DNA from: Pedobacter rhizosphaerae
GTDB lineage: Bacteria; Bacteroidota; Bacteroidia; Sphingobacteriales; Sphingobacteriaceae
DNA: 55,522 nucleotides
Direction: 5' to 3'
Assembly (NCBI RefSeq): GCF_900111155.1
Contig: NZ_FOGG01000033.1
Span: forward strand, 1 to 55,522
A program made the position numbers and the translations under genes. The notes under the pieces are model-generated. The model searched no databases and was not told the origin of the DNA. It saw only the letters and a program-made list of their open reading frames with translations. Shown here in pieces: positions 1 through 7,751 of the stretch (positions are counted from its first letter, which is position 1; the number at the start of each line of letters is the position of its first letter).

Positions 1-2
1 AG

Positions 3-377
3 GCTTCTGAAAGCGATCTGGCCATCTTCAAGGAAAACTGGTCATCAATTGAGTCAAAGTCCTTTTTTGGGGATAAGATCTATCGAGACGAACCTTTTTT
101 TAGTTGGCTATACAAAGAAAAAGCATCAGTAATGTTCACTCCAATAAGAGAGACACAGGGGAAAGCCGATTGTCTGAAGAATATGGATCGTGCTCACAAA
201 GACCTCTTTTCCAAAGCAGTGTCTACCATAAGACAGCCAATAGAATCCTTCTTCAATTGGATAAATGAAAAAACTCAGATACAAAATGCAAGCAAGGTAA
301 GATCAACAAGGGGACTACTCGTACATATATTCGGAAAGTTGACAGCCTGCTTCCTAAAACCAATTTTTAACCCTTAA
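3..377 (+). CDS. DDE transposase, C-terminal part (cut by window edge)
   Basis: The reading frame is open from base 3, so the true start lies outside the window. About 124 residues remain. They carry the segment IRQPIESFFNW, in which the Glu is the likely last acidic residue of a DDE (IS4/IS5-like) catalytic triad, followed by VRSTRGLLVHIFGKL, a tail I associate with Bacteroidota insertion-sequence transposases. The exact IS family cannot be named from this piece, and no terminal inverted repeat could be paired without the other end. The first in-frame ATG (132) is internal and is not the real start. Confidence 0.75.
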   Translation, partial: ASESDLAIFKENWSSIESKSFFGDKIYRDEPFFSWLYKEKASVMFTPIRETQGKADCLKNMDRAHKDLFSKAVSTIRQPIESFFNWINEKTQIQNASKVRSTRGLLVHIFGKLTACFLKPIFNP

Positions 378-383
378 TTCGCA

Positions 384-495
384 TTAGTACTTAGTCGTTA
401 GTATTTAGTCTGCATGTATAGCTTTAGTCTTTCAGCTTTTAGCTCCTAGTCTCGATGCTTGATTCTAGCTACTTGATACTCGATACCAGATCCCA
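384..495. repeat. Degenerate 7-bp (heptad) repeat tract
   Basis: Sixteen consecutive 7-base words can be read without losing phase: ttagtac, ttagtcg, ttagtat, ttagtct, gcatgta, tagcttt, agtcttt, cagcttt, tagctcc, tagtctc, gatgctt, gattcta, gctactt, gatactc, gatacca, gatccca. Neighbouring words share a tag or gat core while the other bases vary. The tract fills the gap between the transposase and the Fur-box-like site. It has no coding potential that I can support. Confidence 0.7.
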
Positions 496-507
496 ACAGA
501 ATTATTG

Positions 508-530
508 TTATTTAGAATGAATATAAATAA
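508..530. promoter_or_regulatory. Fur-box-like palindrome upstream of AraC gene
   Basis: The left half TTATTTAGAAT is followed by a near-complementary right half ending in TAAATAA. The same left half occurs in the hmuY promoter at 5898-5920. The pattern matches the TTATTTAGAATnATTCTAAATAA-type iron box I know from Bacteroidota iron genes, with two mismatches in the right arm. It lies about 50 bp before the AraC start codon, so iron control of that regulator is likely. Just downstream, near 543-564, TGTTGA and TCAACA flank 11 bp and may be an AraC self-regulatory site. Confidence 0.55.
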
Positions 531-576
531 TTATGTTATATTTGTTGAACATCCATGATCAACATAATTAACCGCA

Positions 577-1554
577 ATGATTGTAAAAGCTAAAATAGAG
601 CATCATAAAGATTTTCTGTTTATGGAAGAAATTCCAGACACCTATGTCTCTGATCACCGATTAGCCGAAAAATCGATTACCATAAAAGACGCTCCCGTTG
701 GGATTAAAAATTATCAGCTCTCTACGAATGGACTTTTCCTTGTTTATTCAGAAATGAAATTTGATGCTCCTGCAAGAATAATGACAGAGGTGCAAGGGGA
801 GGCCATTACAAGTCAGTTTATATTCAGTAAAGGCACAACCACCACAACCAAAGAAAAGGCTGGTAAATTCGGAAGAAGCAGGCACAATATCAGATACATC
901 CCCTCTACAAAAGAATCTTATGAAGTAAAGCCAGATGTAGAATTTGTTTACTTCTTGATTGTGCTCTCCAAAGATTATTACTTAAGGCTGGTTGATTTAT
1001 ATTCGCCGCTTCATGAGCAGTTTGTGCAGGAAATGGAAAAGGGTATCTCGACTTCTTTTGCAGAGCAGGATTTGTTTATGACACCCGAAATGCGCAGATC
1101 TATAGATGCTATTATGACTTGCAGGCAAAATGGAGAGCTCAAACGCTTATTTACTGATGCAAGAATAACCGAATTGATTATGTATCAACTCGAGCAGTTC
1201 AGTCAGCATATTCAGGGGGGTAAGGAAACGCTGCAAGACCGTGATATATCCAAACTGGAGGAAGCCAGAGCAATTTTAGAGCAGCAGTATATAGACCCTC
1301 CAACACATAAACAGCTTTCTAAAATGATCTTGCTTAATGAATTTAAGCTGAGAACAGGTTTTAAAAAGTATTTTGGCACTACCATTTACGATTTCGTTAC
1401 CCGTTTACGCATGGAAGAAGCCAAAAGACTCATCCTGGAGGAAGGCAAAAATATGTATGAAGTAGGAATAAACGTAGGCTTTAAACATCAGGCCAGCTTT
1501 ACCAATGCCTTCAAAAAATACTACGGTATTTTACCGAGTGATGTTAGGGTGTAA
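577..1554 (+). CDS. AraC-family regulator, probably iron or heme responsive (PchR-like)
   Basis: A 325-residue protein with a C-terminal double helix-turn-helix DNA-binding domain of AraC/XylS type at about residues 225-325, with the typical ending FTNAFKKYYGILPSDVRV. The N-terminal half is a ligand or cofactor domain without an obvious family name. A Fur-box-like palindrome lies about 50 bp upstream, and a heme-uptake locus starts 4 kb away. PchR-type AraC proteins commonly control iron-acquisition genes, so I infer that it regulates hmu. Three half-sites spaced exactly 21 bp at 5801-5860 fit AraC-type binding and share TTGAACA with its own upstream DNA. The family call is firm; the regulon is inferred. 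Confidence 0.8.
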   Translation: MIVKAKIEHHKDFLFMEEIPDTYVSDHRLAEKSITIKDAPVGIKNYQLSTNGLFLVYSEMKFDAPARIMTEVQGEAITSQFIFSKGTTTTTKEKAGKFGRSRHNIRYIPSTKESYEVKPDVEFVYFLIVLSKDYYLRLVDLYSPLHEQFVQEMEKGISTSFAEQDLFMTPEMRRSIDAIMTCRQNGELKRLFTDARITELIMYQLEQFSQHIQGGKETLQDRDISKLEEARAILEQQYIDPPTHKQLSKMILLNEFKLRTGFKKYFGTTIYDFVTRLRMEEAKRLILEEGKNMYEVGINVGFKHQASFTNAFKKYYGILPSDVRV

Positions 1555-1585
1555 TCTGAGGTAAAGAATCTTTTTCGAGCGATAC

Positions 1586-2146
1586 TTACACTATTTTCTT
1601 AAAGGTATTTAAGTATGGAGTTAAATCCAAATACATTTGCCTTGTATCTTGATTGATATCTTTATCAGAGAGATATACGAAATTCATTTTCTCATAAAAT
1701 CCTAGTGAAACTTTATAGGCATCCACAGTAATAAATTTACAGGCGGAAGTATCATTACAATGAATTGCGTAGTCCATAATCCATCCAATGAGTAGCTTTC
1801 CAAATCCTTTTTCCTCTTGGCAAACAGCCAATCTACCAATTTTAATTGCAGGAAAACTTTTTATATGACGTTTCTGACTAGGGAGCTGAGATAAAACAAA
1901 TTTTCTTGCTTGATTCTTCGAAACAAACTTACTTTCATCCGCAAACCGGGTGTCATTAAAAACACTAATATAGGCTAATGTTTTACTTCTGTTTTCAATG
2001 ATATGGGTTGTTGCTAAAAGCTTCTTTTGATAGTGTTTAGCTTCCTGGAATAGAAATTCGTTTAGATCTTTATCCTTAGATAAAAAAGGTTTTATTATAG
2101 TTTCTTCAGTTAAACGAAAAAAAACAACATCCTCTGCAAACTCCAA
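1586..2146 (-). CDS. GNAT acetyltransferase, toxin-like (TacT-type)
   Basis: A 186-residue GCN5-related N-acetyltransferase. The segment IGRLAVCQEEKGFGKLLIGW matches the acetyl-CoA-binding motif A, and VDAYKVSLGFYEKMNFVYL is the usual motif B with FYE. Stand-alone GNAT proteins of this size paired with a tiny upstream gene are often toxins that acetylate charged tRNAs. Here the partner (2152-2313) ends 5 bp before this start, which suggests translational coupling. The start codon is TTG: an in-frame stop lies just upstream and no ATG fits between. The toxin role is inferred from family and gene pairing. Confidence 0.7.
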   Translation of the reverse strand: MEFAEDVVFFRLTEETIIKPFLSKDKDLNEFLFQEAKHYQKKLLATTHIIENRSKTLAYISVFNDTRFADESKFVSKNQARKFVLSQLPSQKRHIKSFPAIKIGRLAVCQEEKGFGKLLIGWIMDYAIHCNDTSACKFITVDAYKVSLGFYEKMNFVYLSDKDINQDTRQMYLDLTPYLNTFKKIV

Positions 2147-2151
2147 CTGAC

Positions 2152-2313
2152 TTATCTGGTTCTAAAGATTGATTTAAGTTTTGTTGCTTGTTCACGGATG
2201 TTAACCAAAGTCTCTTTACTAACCATTTTTGTACTGTTCTCTTTAATAGAGTTCAGAAAATTGGTGGCATCGTTACCTCTTAGAACTGGTGTTATTTTTA
2301 TCGGTTTTGCCAT
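2152..2313 (-). CDS. Small antitoxin-like protein paired with GNAT
   Basis: A 53-residue frame begins with ATG at 2313 and the peptide MAKPIKITPVLRGNDATNFL. It ends with TAA five bases before the TTG start of the GNAT gene. It is rich in Lys, Arg and Thr, has no transmembrane segment, and has a likely helical C-terminal half. It does not resemble the ribbon-helix-helix DUF1778 antitoxin usually found with TacT, so it may be another antitoxin class. The ATG start, tight spacing and shared direction support a real gene; the function is inferred from position only. Confidence 0.6.
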   Translation of the reverse strand: MAKPIKITPVLRGNDATNFLNSIKENSTKMVSKETLVNIREQATKLKSIFRTR

Positions 2314-2316
2314 GAC

Positions 2317-2332
2317 TTATAGTGAGTTATAA
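2317..2332 (-). promoter_or_regulatory. Possible self-regulatory operator of the GNAT pair
   Basis: Arms TTATAG and TTATAA flank tgag directly upstream of the small-protein start. Five of six arm positions pair. Toxin-antitoxin operons often have an operator here, but no bound protein is shown. Confidence 0.3.
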
Positions 2333-2469
2333 TACAAATATAAACATCTTAAATAACTCTGTCAACATACAACCTTGAATAGTTATATCAGGCACTATAA
2401 AAACTCTTTTGTTTTACATCCAGGTACTGGCATTCTGAAGCCTTATAGAATACTCCTTTTACAGGGGAA

Positions 2470-2802
2470 TCACCTAATCCTATACAAAGTCAGTCGGTTT
2501 CCATCTATCCGGCTGATAGCCACGCCTGCTTCTTCCATTAATCGGAGATTAGTATACACGCAGCCGATACTTACATTAATATTTTCTTTTTTGAGCATCA
2601 TCCACAAAGTTTCAGGATGGATAAAATCCTTCACTTCGAATAATCTGAGCGCGATAGATGTTCTTTTTTCTGAAGAAAGCATACGCCTGGAACGGCAATA
2701 AATCCTGATTTTATCGATAATCTCTTCTTTAATCAGTTCCGTATAATCGATAATAGAAATAGGAGCGGTAAAGGCAGTTAGCATAGGAGGATTGTTTTTC
2801 AT
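2470..2802 (-). CDS. Fur-family winged-helix domain only (truncated Fur)
   Basis: A 110-residue protein that matches only the N-terminal DNA-binding part of Fur: a region comparable to the helix before the recognition helix, then NVSIGCVYTNLRLMEEAGVA, corresponding to the VS-ATVYR-L--LEEAGLV block of Fur, and a wing ending RLTLYRIR. Full Fur proteins are about 140-150 residues and continue into a metal-binding dimerisation domain with His and Cys ligands; none of this is present. It is the last gene of the hmuTUV unit, 10 bp after hmuV. It could be a natural DNA-binding-only regulator or a truncated relic. The intact reading frame and operon position favour a working gene. Confidence 0.65.
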   Translation of the reverse strand: MKNNPPMLTAFTAPISIIDYTELIKEEIIDKIRIYCRSRRMLSSEKRTSIALRLFEVKDFIHPETLWMMLKKENINVSIGCVYTNLRLMEEAGVAISRIDGNRLTLYRIR

Positions 2803-2812
2803 AGGTAAAGGT

Positions 2813-3709
2813 TTAGGCTTGAACGGACAATAGGTTTATGGTTTCATTTTGATCGGTGGAAGAAGTTTTAAAATTGGTATGAGGTATTTGATGCTGAATA
2901 GATAAATTGGAGTTAAATTCTCCTGCATCTAGCCTGATTTCCTGTGGTACAATAATCGTTTTCAGGCTTCGCTGATCGGTATAGGCTTGCGCATGAATGC
3001 CGAAGGCTGTATACATATGCTGTGGTGTAAGCACTTCAGCCGGGGTACCGTCCCACCACTTTCTGCCGTCTTTGAGGATAATAATCCTACTGGCATATTG
3101 AGCGGCCAAATTCACTTCATGGAGCACCACAATAACCATGTAACCTTTTTTGGCTAAGGCAGCCGCAATGGCCAGTGTTTGGTGCTGAAACTGTAAATCC
3201 ATGTTGTTTGTAGGCTCATCCAGCAGAAGTAGTGCTTCTTTATTGTTCCAAAGCTGGCACAGTACACGCGCAAGATGAACTCTTTGTTGCTCACCGCCAG
3301 AAAGACTTAGCATCGATCGCTCAGCGAGATCGGTTAATCCGCAAACTTCGAGTGTCTCTGTCAGGGCTACGAGATCCAGTTCTGGTGCTGAGGGATTTCC
3401 TACACCATATCTGCCCATCATTACCACTTCTTTCACTGTAAAAGCCATGCTTATTGGATTGTGTTGCTGCAGATAGGCTCTTTTCAGGGCTAAAGCTTTG
3501 CGTTTATAGTGTTGTAAATTTTCACCATGGAGGATTATGCGCCCGCTATCGGGCTTTTGTTCTCCTGATAAAACTTTCATCAGCGTAGACTTTCCTGCTC
3601 CGTTAGAACCCAGTAAGGCCACCATTTCGCCAGCCCTGATGCTAAAGGAAATATCCTTCAGCAGCGGTCTGTTGTTCAGTTTATAGCTAATAGATTCTAC
3701 TCTGAGCAT
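2813..3709 (-). CDS. hmuV: Heme ABC transporter ATP-binding protein
   Basis: The ATPase of the inner-membrane heme importer. Walker A is GSNGAGKST near residue 35, the ABC signature is LSGGEQQR near residue 140, and Walker B is LLLLDEPTNNMD near residue 160, followed by the switch His in VVLHEVN. It is 298 residues, longer than the usual 255-265, because of a Ser/Asn/Gln-rich tail of about 35 residues ending NLLSVQA. It lies 10 bp after hmuU in the leftward operon hmuT-hmuU-hmuV-fur-like. Heme rather than siderophore or cobalamin as substrate is inferred from the neighbouring HmuY proteins and heme oxygenase. Confidence 0.88.
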   Translation of the reverse strand: MLRVESISYKLNNRPLLKDISFSIRAGEMVALLGSNGAGKSTLMKVLSGEQKPDSGRIILHGENLQHYKRKALALKRAYLQQHNPISMAFTVKEVVMMGRYGVGNPSAPELDLVALTETLEVCGLTDLAERSMLSLSGGEQQRVHLARVLCQLWNNKEALLLLDEPTNNMDLQFQHQTLAIAAALAKKGYMVIVVLHEVNLAAQYASRIIILKDGRKWWDGTPAEVLTPQHMYTAFGIHAQAYTDQRSLKTIIVPQEIRLDAGEFNSNLSIQHQIPHTNFKTSSTDQNETINLLSVQA

Positions 3710-3719
3710 AAGGCAATTT

Positions 3720-4757
3720 TTAGTTAAGTGATTTCTTTTTGTCCCTGATCAGGATATATAAAAAAACTGGAGCCCCCATTAATGCGGTAACTACGCCAAT
3801 TGGAAGTTCGATAGGCTGTACAATCATTCTGGAAACCATATCAGCGATACTCAATACCAACGCACCCATTAAGGCAGAAACAGGGATTACAAAGCGATGG
3901 TCTACACCACCCAATAACCTGGTCATATGCGGAATGAGTAAACCGATAAAACCAATGATACCAGATACAGATACTGAAGCACCTACTGCCATTGTGGATA
4001 ATATAACCACCCATATTTTTATCCTGTTGGGATCGAGTCCCGTGAGGCTAACCTGGCTTTCGCCTATTGCAAAAAGATTTAAGCCCCTGGCCAGTAAGGG
4101 CAAGCCGATAAGAGGAATCAATACAAAAGGAAATAAACAGCTAACATTTTTCCAGGTTGCACCGCCTAAACTCCCCATCATCCAAAAGGTAATGCTGCGG
4201 AGTTTTTGTTCATCGGCCAGGTAAGTAACCAGGCCTGTTAAAGCACCAGCCAATGCATTTATGGCAATCCCGGTAAGGAGCATGGTAGAAACACTCGGTT
4301 GTCCATTGGTTTTAGAAAGCTGATATACCAGCATGGCAGTAATTCCGGCACCCGAAAAAGCACCAAAAGCCAAAAAATAATAACCTAATATTTCAGTTAA
4401 GCCACTAAACAAAAGCGCTTCAAAAGCGATGATTAATACCGCCATTAATGATGCTCCTGCAGAAATACCAATGAGGCTGGGTTCAGCAAGTGGGTTTCTG
4501 AAAATACCTTGTATGGCAGTGCCAGAAATGCCTAAAGCTGCTCCGACTAAAATACCCATTACCACTCTTGGAAGCCGGATAAAAAGTATAACCCCCTGGT
4601 TTACGGGTTCGGCAGTAGTATCAAAAAGCCCCATTGAATGAGCCAGCGTTTCAATTACTTCCCTAATCGTTATTGGCATTGCCCCCAGACTTAATGAAAT
4701 GCAAATCGTTAACAGTAGACCTACAATTAGACAGCCATAGATAATAGTTCTTCTCAT
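3720..4757 (-). CDS. hmuU: Heme ABC transporter permease (FecCD family)
   Basis: A 345-residue, very hydrophobic protein of the FecCD/BtuC permease family with about ten membrane helices. The family block RLPRVVMGILVGAALGISGT is present near residue 60, followed by QGIFRNPLAEPSLIGISAGA. The segment IGFIGLLIPHMTRLLGG near residue 270 is the usual ATPase-contact and gating region. Length is normal. The start is 1 bp from the hmuT stop, so the two are almost certainly co-translated. With HmuV it forms the heme channel in the inner membrane. Confidence 0.9.
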   Translation of the reverse strand: MRRTIIYGCLIVGLLLTICISLSLGAMPITIREVIETLAHSMGLFDTTAEPVNQGVILFIRLPRVVMGILVGAALGISGTAIQGIFRNPLAEPSLIGISAGASLMAVLIIAFEALLFSGLTEILGYYFLAFGAFSGAGITAMLVYQLSKTNGQPSVSTMLLTGIAINALAGALTGLVTYLADEQKLRSITFWMMGSLGGATWKNVSCLFPFVLIPLIGLPLLARGLNLFAIGESQVSLTGLDPNRIKIWVVILSTMAVGASVSVSGIIGFIGLLIPHMTRLLGGVDHRFVIPVSALMGALVLSIADMVSRMIVQPIELPIGVVTALMGAPVFLYILIRDKKKSLN

Positions 4758-4758
4758 C

Positions 4759-5598
4759 TTATAAAATACGGCTGTTTAGGGTTTTAATGGCTTCAGGTAA
4801 TCGGTTACTGAAATTGATCAGTAATGGCCCATTCATTTCAATAATTCTTTTGTTCCTTCCTGCGTTGGTGTAGCTTACGCCGGGCATATCCAGAAAAGCT
4901 TCTTTTCCACCCAAACTACTCAGTCCAAAATCGAACAGCAGAATGATATCGGGATTACTTTTAATTAAGGCCTCTGTAGTATAAGGCTTAAATTCGTTAA
5001 ATTCCTGTATGGCATTTTTTCCTCCCGACAGCTTTATAATGGCATCTATGCTGCTTCCTTTACCGGCCACATTCATGGTGCCAACTCCTCTGGCATAGAT
5101 AAAAAGTACTTTAGGAATTTTATTTCCTTTCTTCAGCTGGCTAAGGGTTAAGTGTATATTTCGTTCGGTTTTTTGAACCAACAATTCACCTTTGGCTTTA
5201 TCTCCAATGGCGCTGGCAATTTGTCTGATAAATTTTAAGGCTCCCTGAACAGAATATTCTTGTTTTAAGCTTACCACCTTAATCCCCAGAGATTTAAATT
5301 GAAAGAGCGTTTCTCTAGAAAGATCTCCCTCTGGCGCTAAAATAAGATCCGGGCGGTAAGCGGTAATACTTTCAATGGATAATGATCGGTTCTTACTCAC
5401 TTTGGGCAATCGGTTAACCTCTTCGGGAGATACACTGGTTACATCAGTAGCAACCATACTTCTACCATAACCCAATGCATGCACGGTTTCGCTAATAGAA
5501 CTGCCCAGGGTAATAATCCGCTTGGCTTGAGCCAATACACGCTCTGAGTAGGACACCAGTAACAGAAAGGTAAACAATAAAAGAATTCTATTAATCAT
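4759..5598 (-). CDS. hmuT: Periplasmic heme-binding protein
   Basis: A 279-residue class III solute-binding protein (TroA/BtuF fold). It has a Sec signal peptide at about residues 1-23 (cleavage near VLAQ) and then the family start AKRIITLGSSISETVHALG. RPDLILAPEGD and KVLFIYARGVGTMNVAGKGS are typical of HmuT/ShuT heme-binding proteins. It is the first gene of the leftward operon and would hand heme from the receptor to HmuUV. A Fur-box-like sequence lies 30-50 bp upstream (5629-5651). A siderophore ligand is possible, but heme is favoured by context. Confidence 0.88.
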   Translation of the reverse strand: MINRILLLFTFLLLVSYSERVLAQAKRIITLGSSISETVHALGYGRSMVATDVTSVSPEEVNRLPKVSKNRSLSIESITAYRPDLILAPEGDLSRETLFQFKSLGIKVVSLKQEYSVQGALKFIRQIASAIGDKAKGELLVQKTERNIHLTLSQLKKGNKIPKVLFIYARGVGTMNVAGKGSSIDAIIKLSGGKNAIQEFNEFKPYTTEALIKSNPDIILLFDFGLSSLGGKEAFLDMPGVSYTNAGRNKRIIEMNGPLLINFSNRLPEAIKTLNSRIL

Positions 5599-5628
5599 TA
5601 TATAGGGTGATGTTGTTCAACAAAAAAA

Positions 5629-5651
5629 GCATTTAATTAATCTAAATACAA
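5629..5651 (-). promoter_or_regulatory. Fur-box-like site upstream of hmuT
   Basis: Read on the minus strand it contains TATTTAGA and then ATTAAA. It matches the hmuY Fur-like site at 15 of 20 aligned positions. It lies 31-53 bp before the hmuT start codon, where a repressor would block transcription. Confidence 0.45.
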
Positions 5652-5800
5652 GTTTGTTTTAATCTCCCTGAAGCAGCTTTCATCTTCTGATAATCCATTT
5701 TTTTACCTTCTTTTATTTATTTAATTACTTGTTGTACAGTGTTTTGTGATTTTATAGTTTGCCGTTTTGGCTTGGGTTTTTTGTAATATTTTCCGCTGAA

Positions 5801-5860
5801 AAATACGCTTACAACAAAAGAAAATACGGATTGAACAAAATTAAATACGGATTGAACAAA
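5801..5860. promoter_or_regulatory. Three direct repeats at exact 21-bp spacing
   Basis: AAATACG begins at 5801, 5822 and 5843. The last two copies extend to AAATACGGATTGAACAAA. Two helical turns between copies places three half-sites on one face of the DNA, as for AraC/XylS activators. They sit between the divergent hmuT and hmuY units. The TTGAACA core also occurs upstream of the AraC gene at 577 and, inverted, just upstream of hmuT near 5613. The binding protein is inferred. Confidence 0.55.
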
Positions 5861-5897
5861 CCATTTCCGACGGTTAATATGGATGTTTGCAGTGTTC

Positions 5898-5920
5898 TTA
5901 TTTAGAATGATTAAAAATAA
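5898..5920 (+). promoter_or_regulatory. Fur box of the hmuY operon
   Basis: TTATTTAGAAT, one central base, then ATTAAAAATAA. Nine of eleven right-arm positions complement the left arm. It lies 45 bp before the preferred hmuY start (5966). It would silence the rightward operon when iron is plentiful. Confidence 0.6.
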
Positions 5921-5965
5921 TACCCGTATCACTTAATGCACTCCAGAGTACCAACAAATCGTAAA

Positions 5966-6697
5966 ATGAAATTGAATAAATTTTATCCTTCAGCACAAAC
6001 CGGCAAAATCGCCTGCACAAGTTTACTCTTGTCGGTTCTTTTATTCGGTAGCTGTAAAAAAGAGGAACAAGACCCAAATGAAGCGCTTCAGGATGGGAAA
6101 AGCACCGTAATTACCGATTTAGCAGGTGATACCCAGGCTGCAATGGGAGGGGCTACACCAGGTAAGGAACAGCGGGCATTTTATACCTTCCTTTTCCGTT
6201 TTAAAGATCAGAAGCAAATTTGGATTCGCAACGCCGCAGATTCTGTACAGTGGTTAAAAACCAGCGATTGGGATATGGCCTTTACCGGTCCATACAATAG
6301 TGAAGTGTATGTAAACGATAAGGATTACGCTTACAATCCAGGCTATGAAGGCACAGCACAAAGTTCGGTTGTGATGCTGGAACAGGCCTACGATCTGGTT
6401 AACGAAGCCCCTTCAGATCAGCAGTTCAACAACAGTGAAATCACCAAGATTGGTTGGGCTTCATCAGCCGCATCAGCCGGTTGGTTTTTTTATAACCTGA
6501 ATACACACATTATGCAAGCCATTCCAAACCGTACTTATGCCATTCGGCTGCCCGATGGTAAGTATGCTAAACTACAGCTTATAAATGCATATAAAGGAAA
6601 TCCACCCAGCGTAACCGATCTCAATTGGCCTGCACCATATTATACTTTTAAATATTATGTACAGCAGGATGGAAGTAAGAACCTCAAAACAAAATAA
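5966..6697 (+). CDS. hmuY: HmuY-family heme-binding lipoprotein 1
   Basis: A surface or outer-membrane lipoprotein of the HmuY family. The signal peptide ends in lipobox LFGSC, followed by KKEEQD. The body has the family features: TSDWDMAF (the DWD-AF block), GWFFYNLNTH and a C-terminal KYAKLQLINAY with a YTFKYY strand. HmuY proteins bind heme and pass it to a TonB receptor. I prefer the ATG at 5966 to the one at 5936, because it gives a normal 30-residue lipoprotein signal and leaves room between the Fur box and the start. It is the first gene of the rightward heme operon. Confidence 0.85.
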   Translation: MKLNKFYPSAQTGKIACTSLLLSVLLFGSCKKEEQDPNEALQDGKSTVITDLAGDTQAAMGGATPGKEQRAFYTFLFRFKDQKQIWIRNAADSVQWLKTSDWDMAFTGPYNSEVYVNDKDYAYNPGYEGTAQSSVVMLEQAYDLVNEAPSDQQFNNSEITKIGWASSAASAGWFFYNLNTHIMQAIPNRTYAIRLPDGKYAKLQLINAYKGNPPSVTDLNWPAPYYTFKYYVQQDGSKNLKTK

Positions 6698-6701
6698 ACC
6701 A

Positions 6702-7493
6702 ATGAATATTCAAATGAAGAAAGTTAACCGAGGCTTAAGAATGAAGTGCCTGTTTGCCTTTGTTGTGCTGGCTATAACTTTTACAGCCTGTAAGAAAGAC
6801 GAAGTTTCTCCTGAACCGGTAAAGCCGGAAGAAACGGCTGGTACTGTGCCATATTATAAATTACAAAGGGTAGAAAACTTTGCCGCAACAACCGATAACA
6901 ACACCACTACCGCTGCACCAACGGTTTATTTCAGTCTGGAAAACAAAGCCAGTGTAATAGCTGATTATGTAAAAACTACCCGTTGGGATGTTGCATTTGG
7001 CGGCCTGTTTAATAGTTTTCTGAGTGCCAATAATGGGAGCACTGCAACCAATCACGGAGTAGGCACCAGTGCAAAAGGAGGGATCTTGATTTTAGCTAAA
7101 TCTTTTGATGAAGTAACCGAGATTCCGGCTGATGCCAGTTTCAAAACCACGCCCGATGTAATCGGTACCGATGATGCCGGAGATTACGGTGCAGGCATGG
7201 GTTGGTATCTGTATGATTTTAACGGTACCAAGGTTCGTGATGGTGCTTATGCCAATCAGCATGTAGCCTATGCATTAGGTGCCAATAGCTTAAGCCTAAA
7301 GAACGGAACAACCATTCCAGCCAGAACCATTGTGGTACGAACAGCCAAAGGGAATTATGCCAAAATTAAAATGATTAGTTGCTACAAAGATGCCTATACA
7401 CTGACCAGCTGGAGCAGAGACACCCCACACATGTATTTCACTTTCGAATATGTATTGGTCCCCGCCGGTAGCAGCAAGTTTGAAATAAAGTAG
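6702..7493 (+). CDS. HmuY-family heme-binding lipoprotein 2
   Basis: A second HmuY-type lipoprotein. It starts 4 bp after the stop of the first; a longer in-frame start overlapping the first gene is unlikely. The signal peptide is followed by lipobox TFTAC and KKDE. The shared blocks are TTRWDVAFGG (WD-AF), MGWYLYDFNG and GNYAKIKMISCYK, with the end strand MYFTFEYVL. The family blocks match the first copy although the overall sequence has diverged, suggesting an old duplication and perhaps different ligands or heme donors. The 250 bp after it is a repeat tract (7496-7740), which may separate transcripts. Confidence 0.82.
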   Translation: MNIQMKKVNRGLRMKCLFAFVVLAITFTACKKDEVSPEPVKPEETAGTVPYYKLQRVENFAATTDNNTTTAAPTVYFSLENKASVIADYVKTTRWDVAFGGLFNSFLSANNGSTATNHGVGTSAKGGILILAKSFDEVTEIPADASFKTTPDVIGTDDAGDYGAGMGWYLYDFNGTKVRDGAYANQHVAYALGANSLSLKNGTTIPARTIVVRTAKGNYAKIKMISCYKDAYTLTSWSRDTPHMYFTFEYVLVPAGSSKFEIK

Positions 7494-7495
7494 TT

Positions 7496-7740
7496 CAGTT
7501 TTCAGTCGGAAGTTTTCAGTTGGCAGTTGGCAATTTTCAGTTAGACAATTGAACAATTAAGCAATTAAACAATTTCCAGTTAGCAGTTTTCAGTTGGCAG
7601 TTGGCAGTTGGCAGTTTTCAGTTAGACAATTGAACAATTAAGCAATTAAACAATTTCCAGTTAGCAGTTTTCAGTTAAACAATTAAACAATTAAACAATT
7701 TTCCAGTTAGCCAACTCACCAGTTAACCAATTCACCAATC
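7496..7740. repeat. Heptad repeat tract inside the heme operon
   Basis: Runs of 7-base words: cagtttt, cagtcgg, aagtttt, cagttgg, cagttgg, caatttt, cagttag, acaattg, aacaatt, and later ttggcag three times. A longer block (cagttagacaattg onward) is repeated 81 bp apart (7538 and 7619), so there is a second repeat level. It fills the space between two lipoprotein genes of one operon and ends just before the next start codon. Confidence 0.75.
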
Positions 7741-7751
7741 AAAATAAAACA

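Noticed and set aside
2375..2701. Plus-strand frame antisense to the Fur-like gene
   Set aside because: The opposite frame has clear Fur homology and operon position.
5717..5932. A 71-residue minus-strand frame between hmuT and hmuY
   Set aside because: It covers the 21-bp repeats and the Fur box, has a biased Phe/Lys/Val composition from the repeats, and resembles no family.
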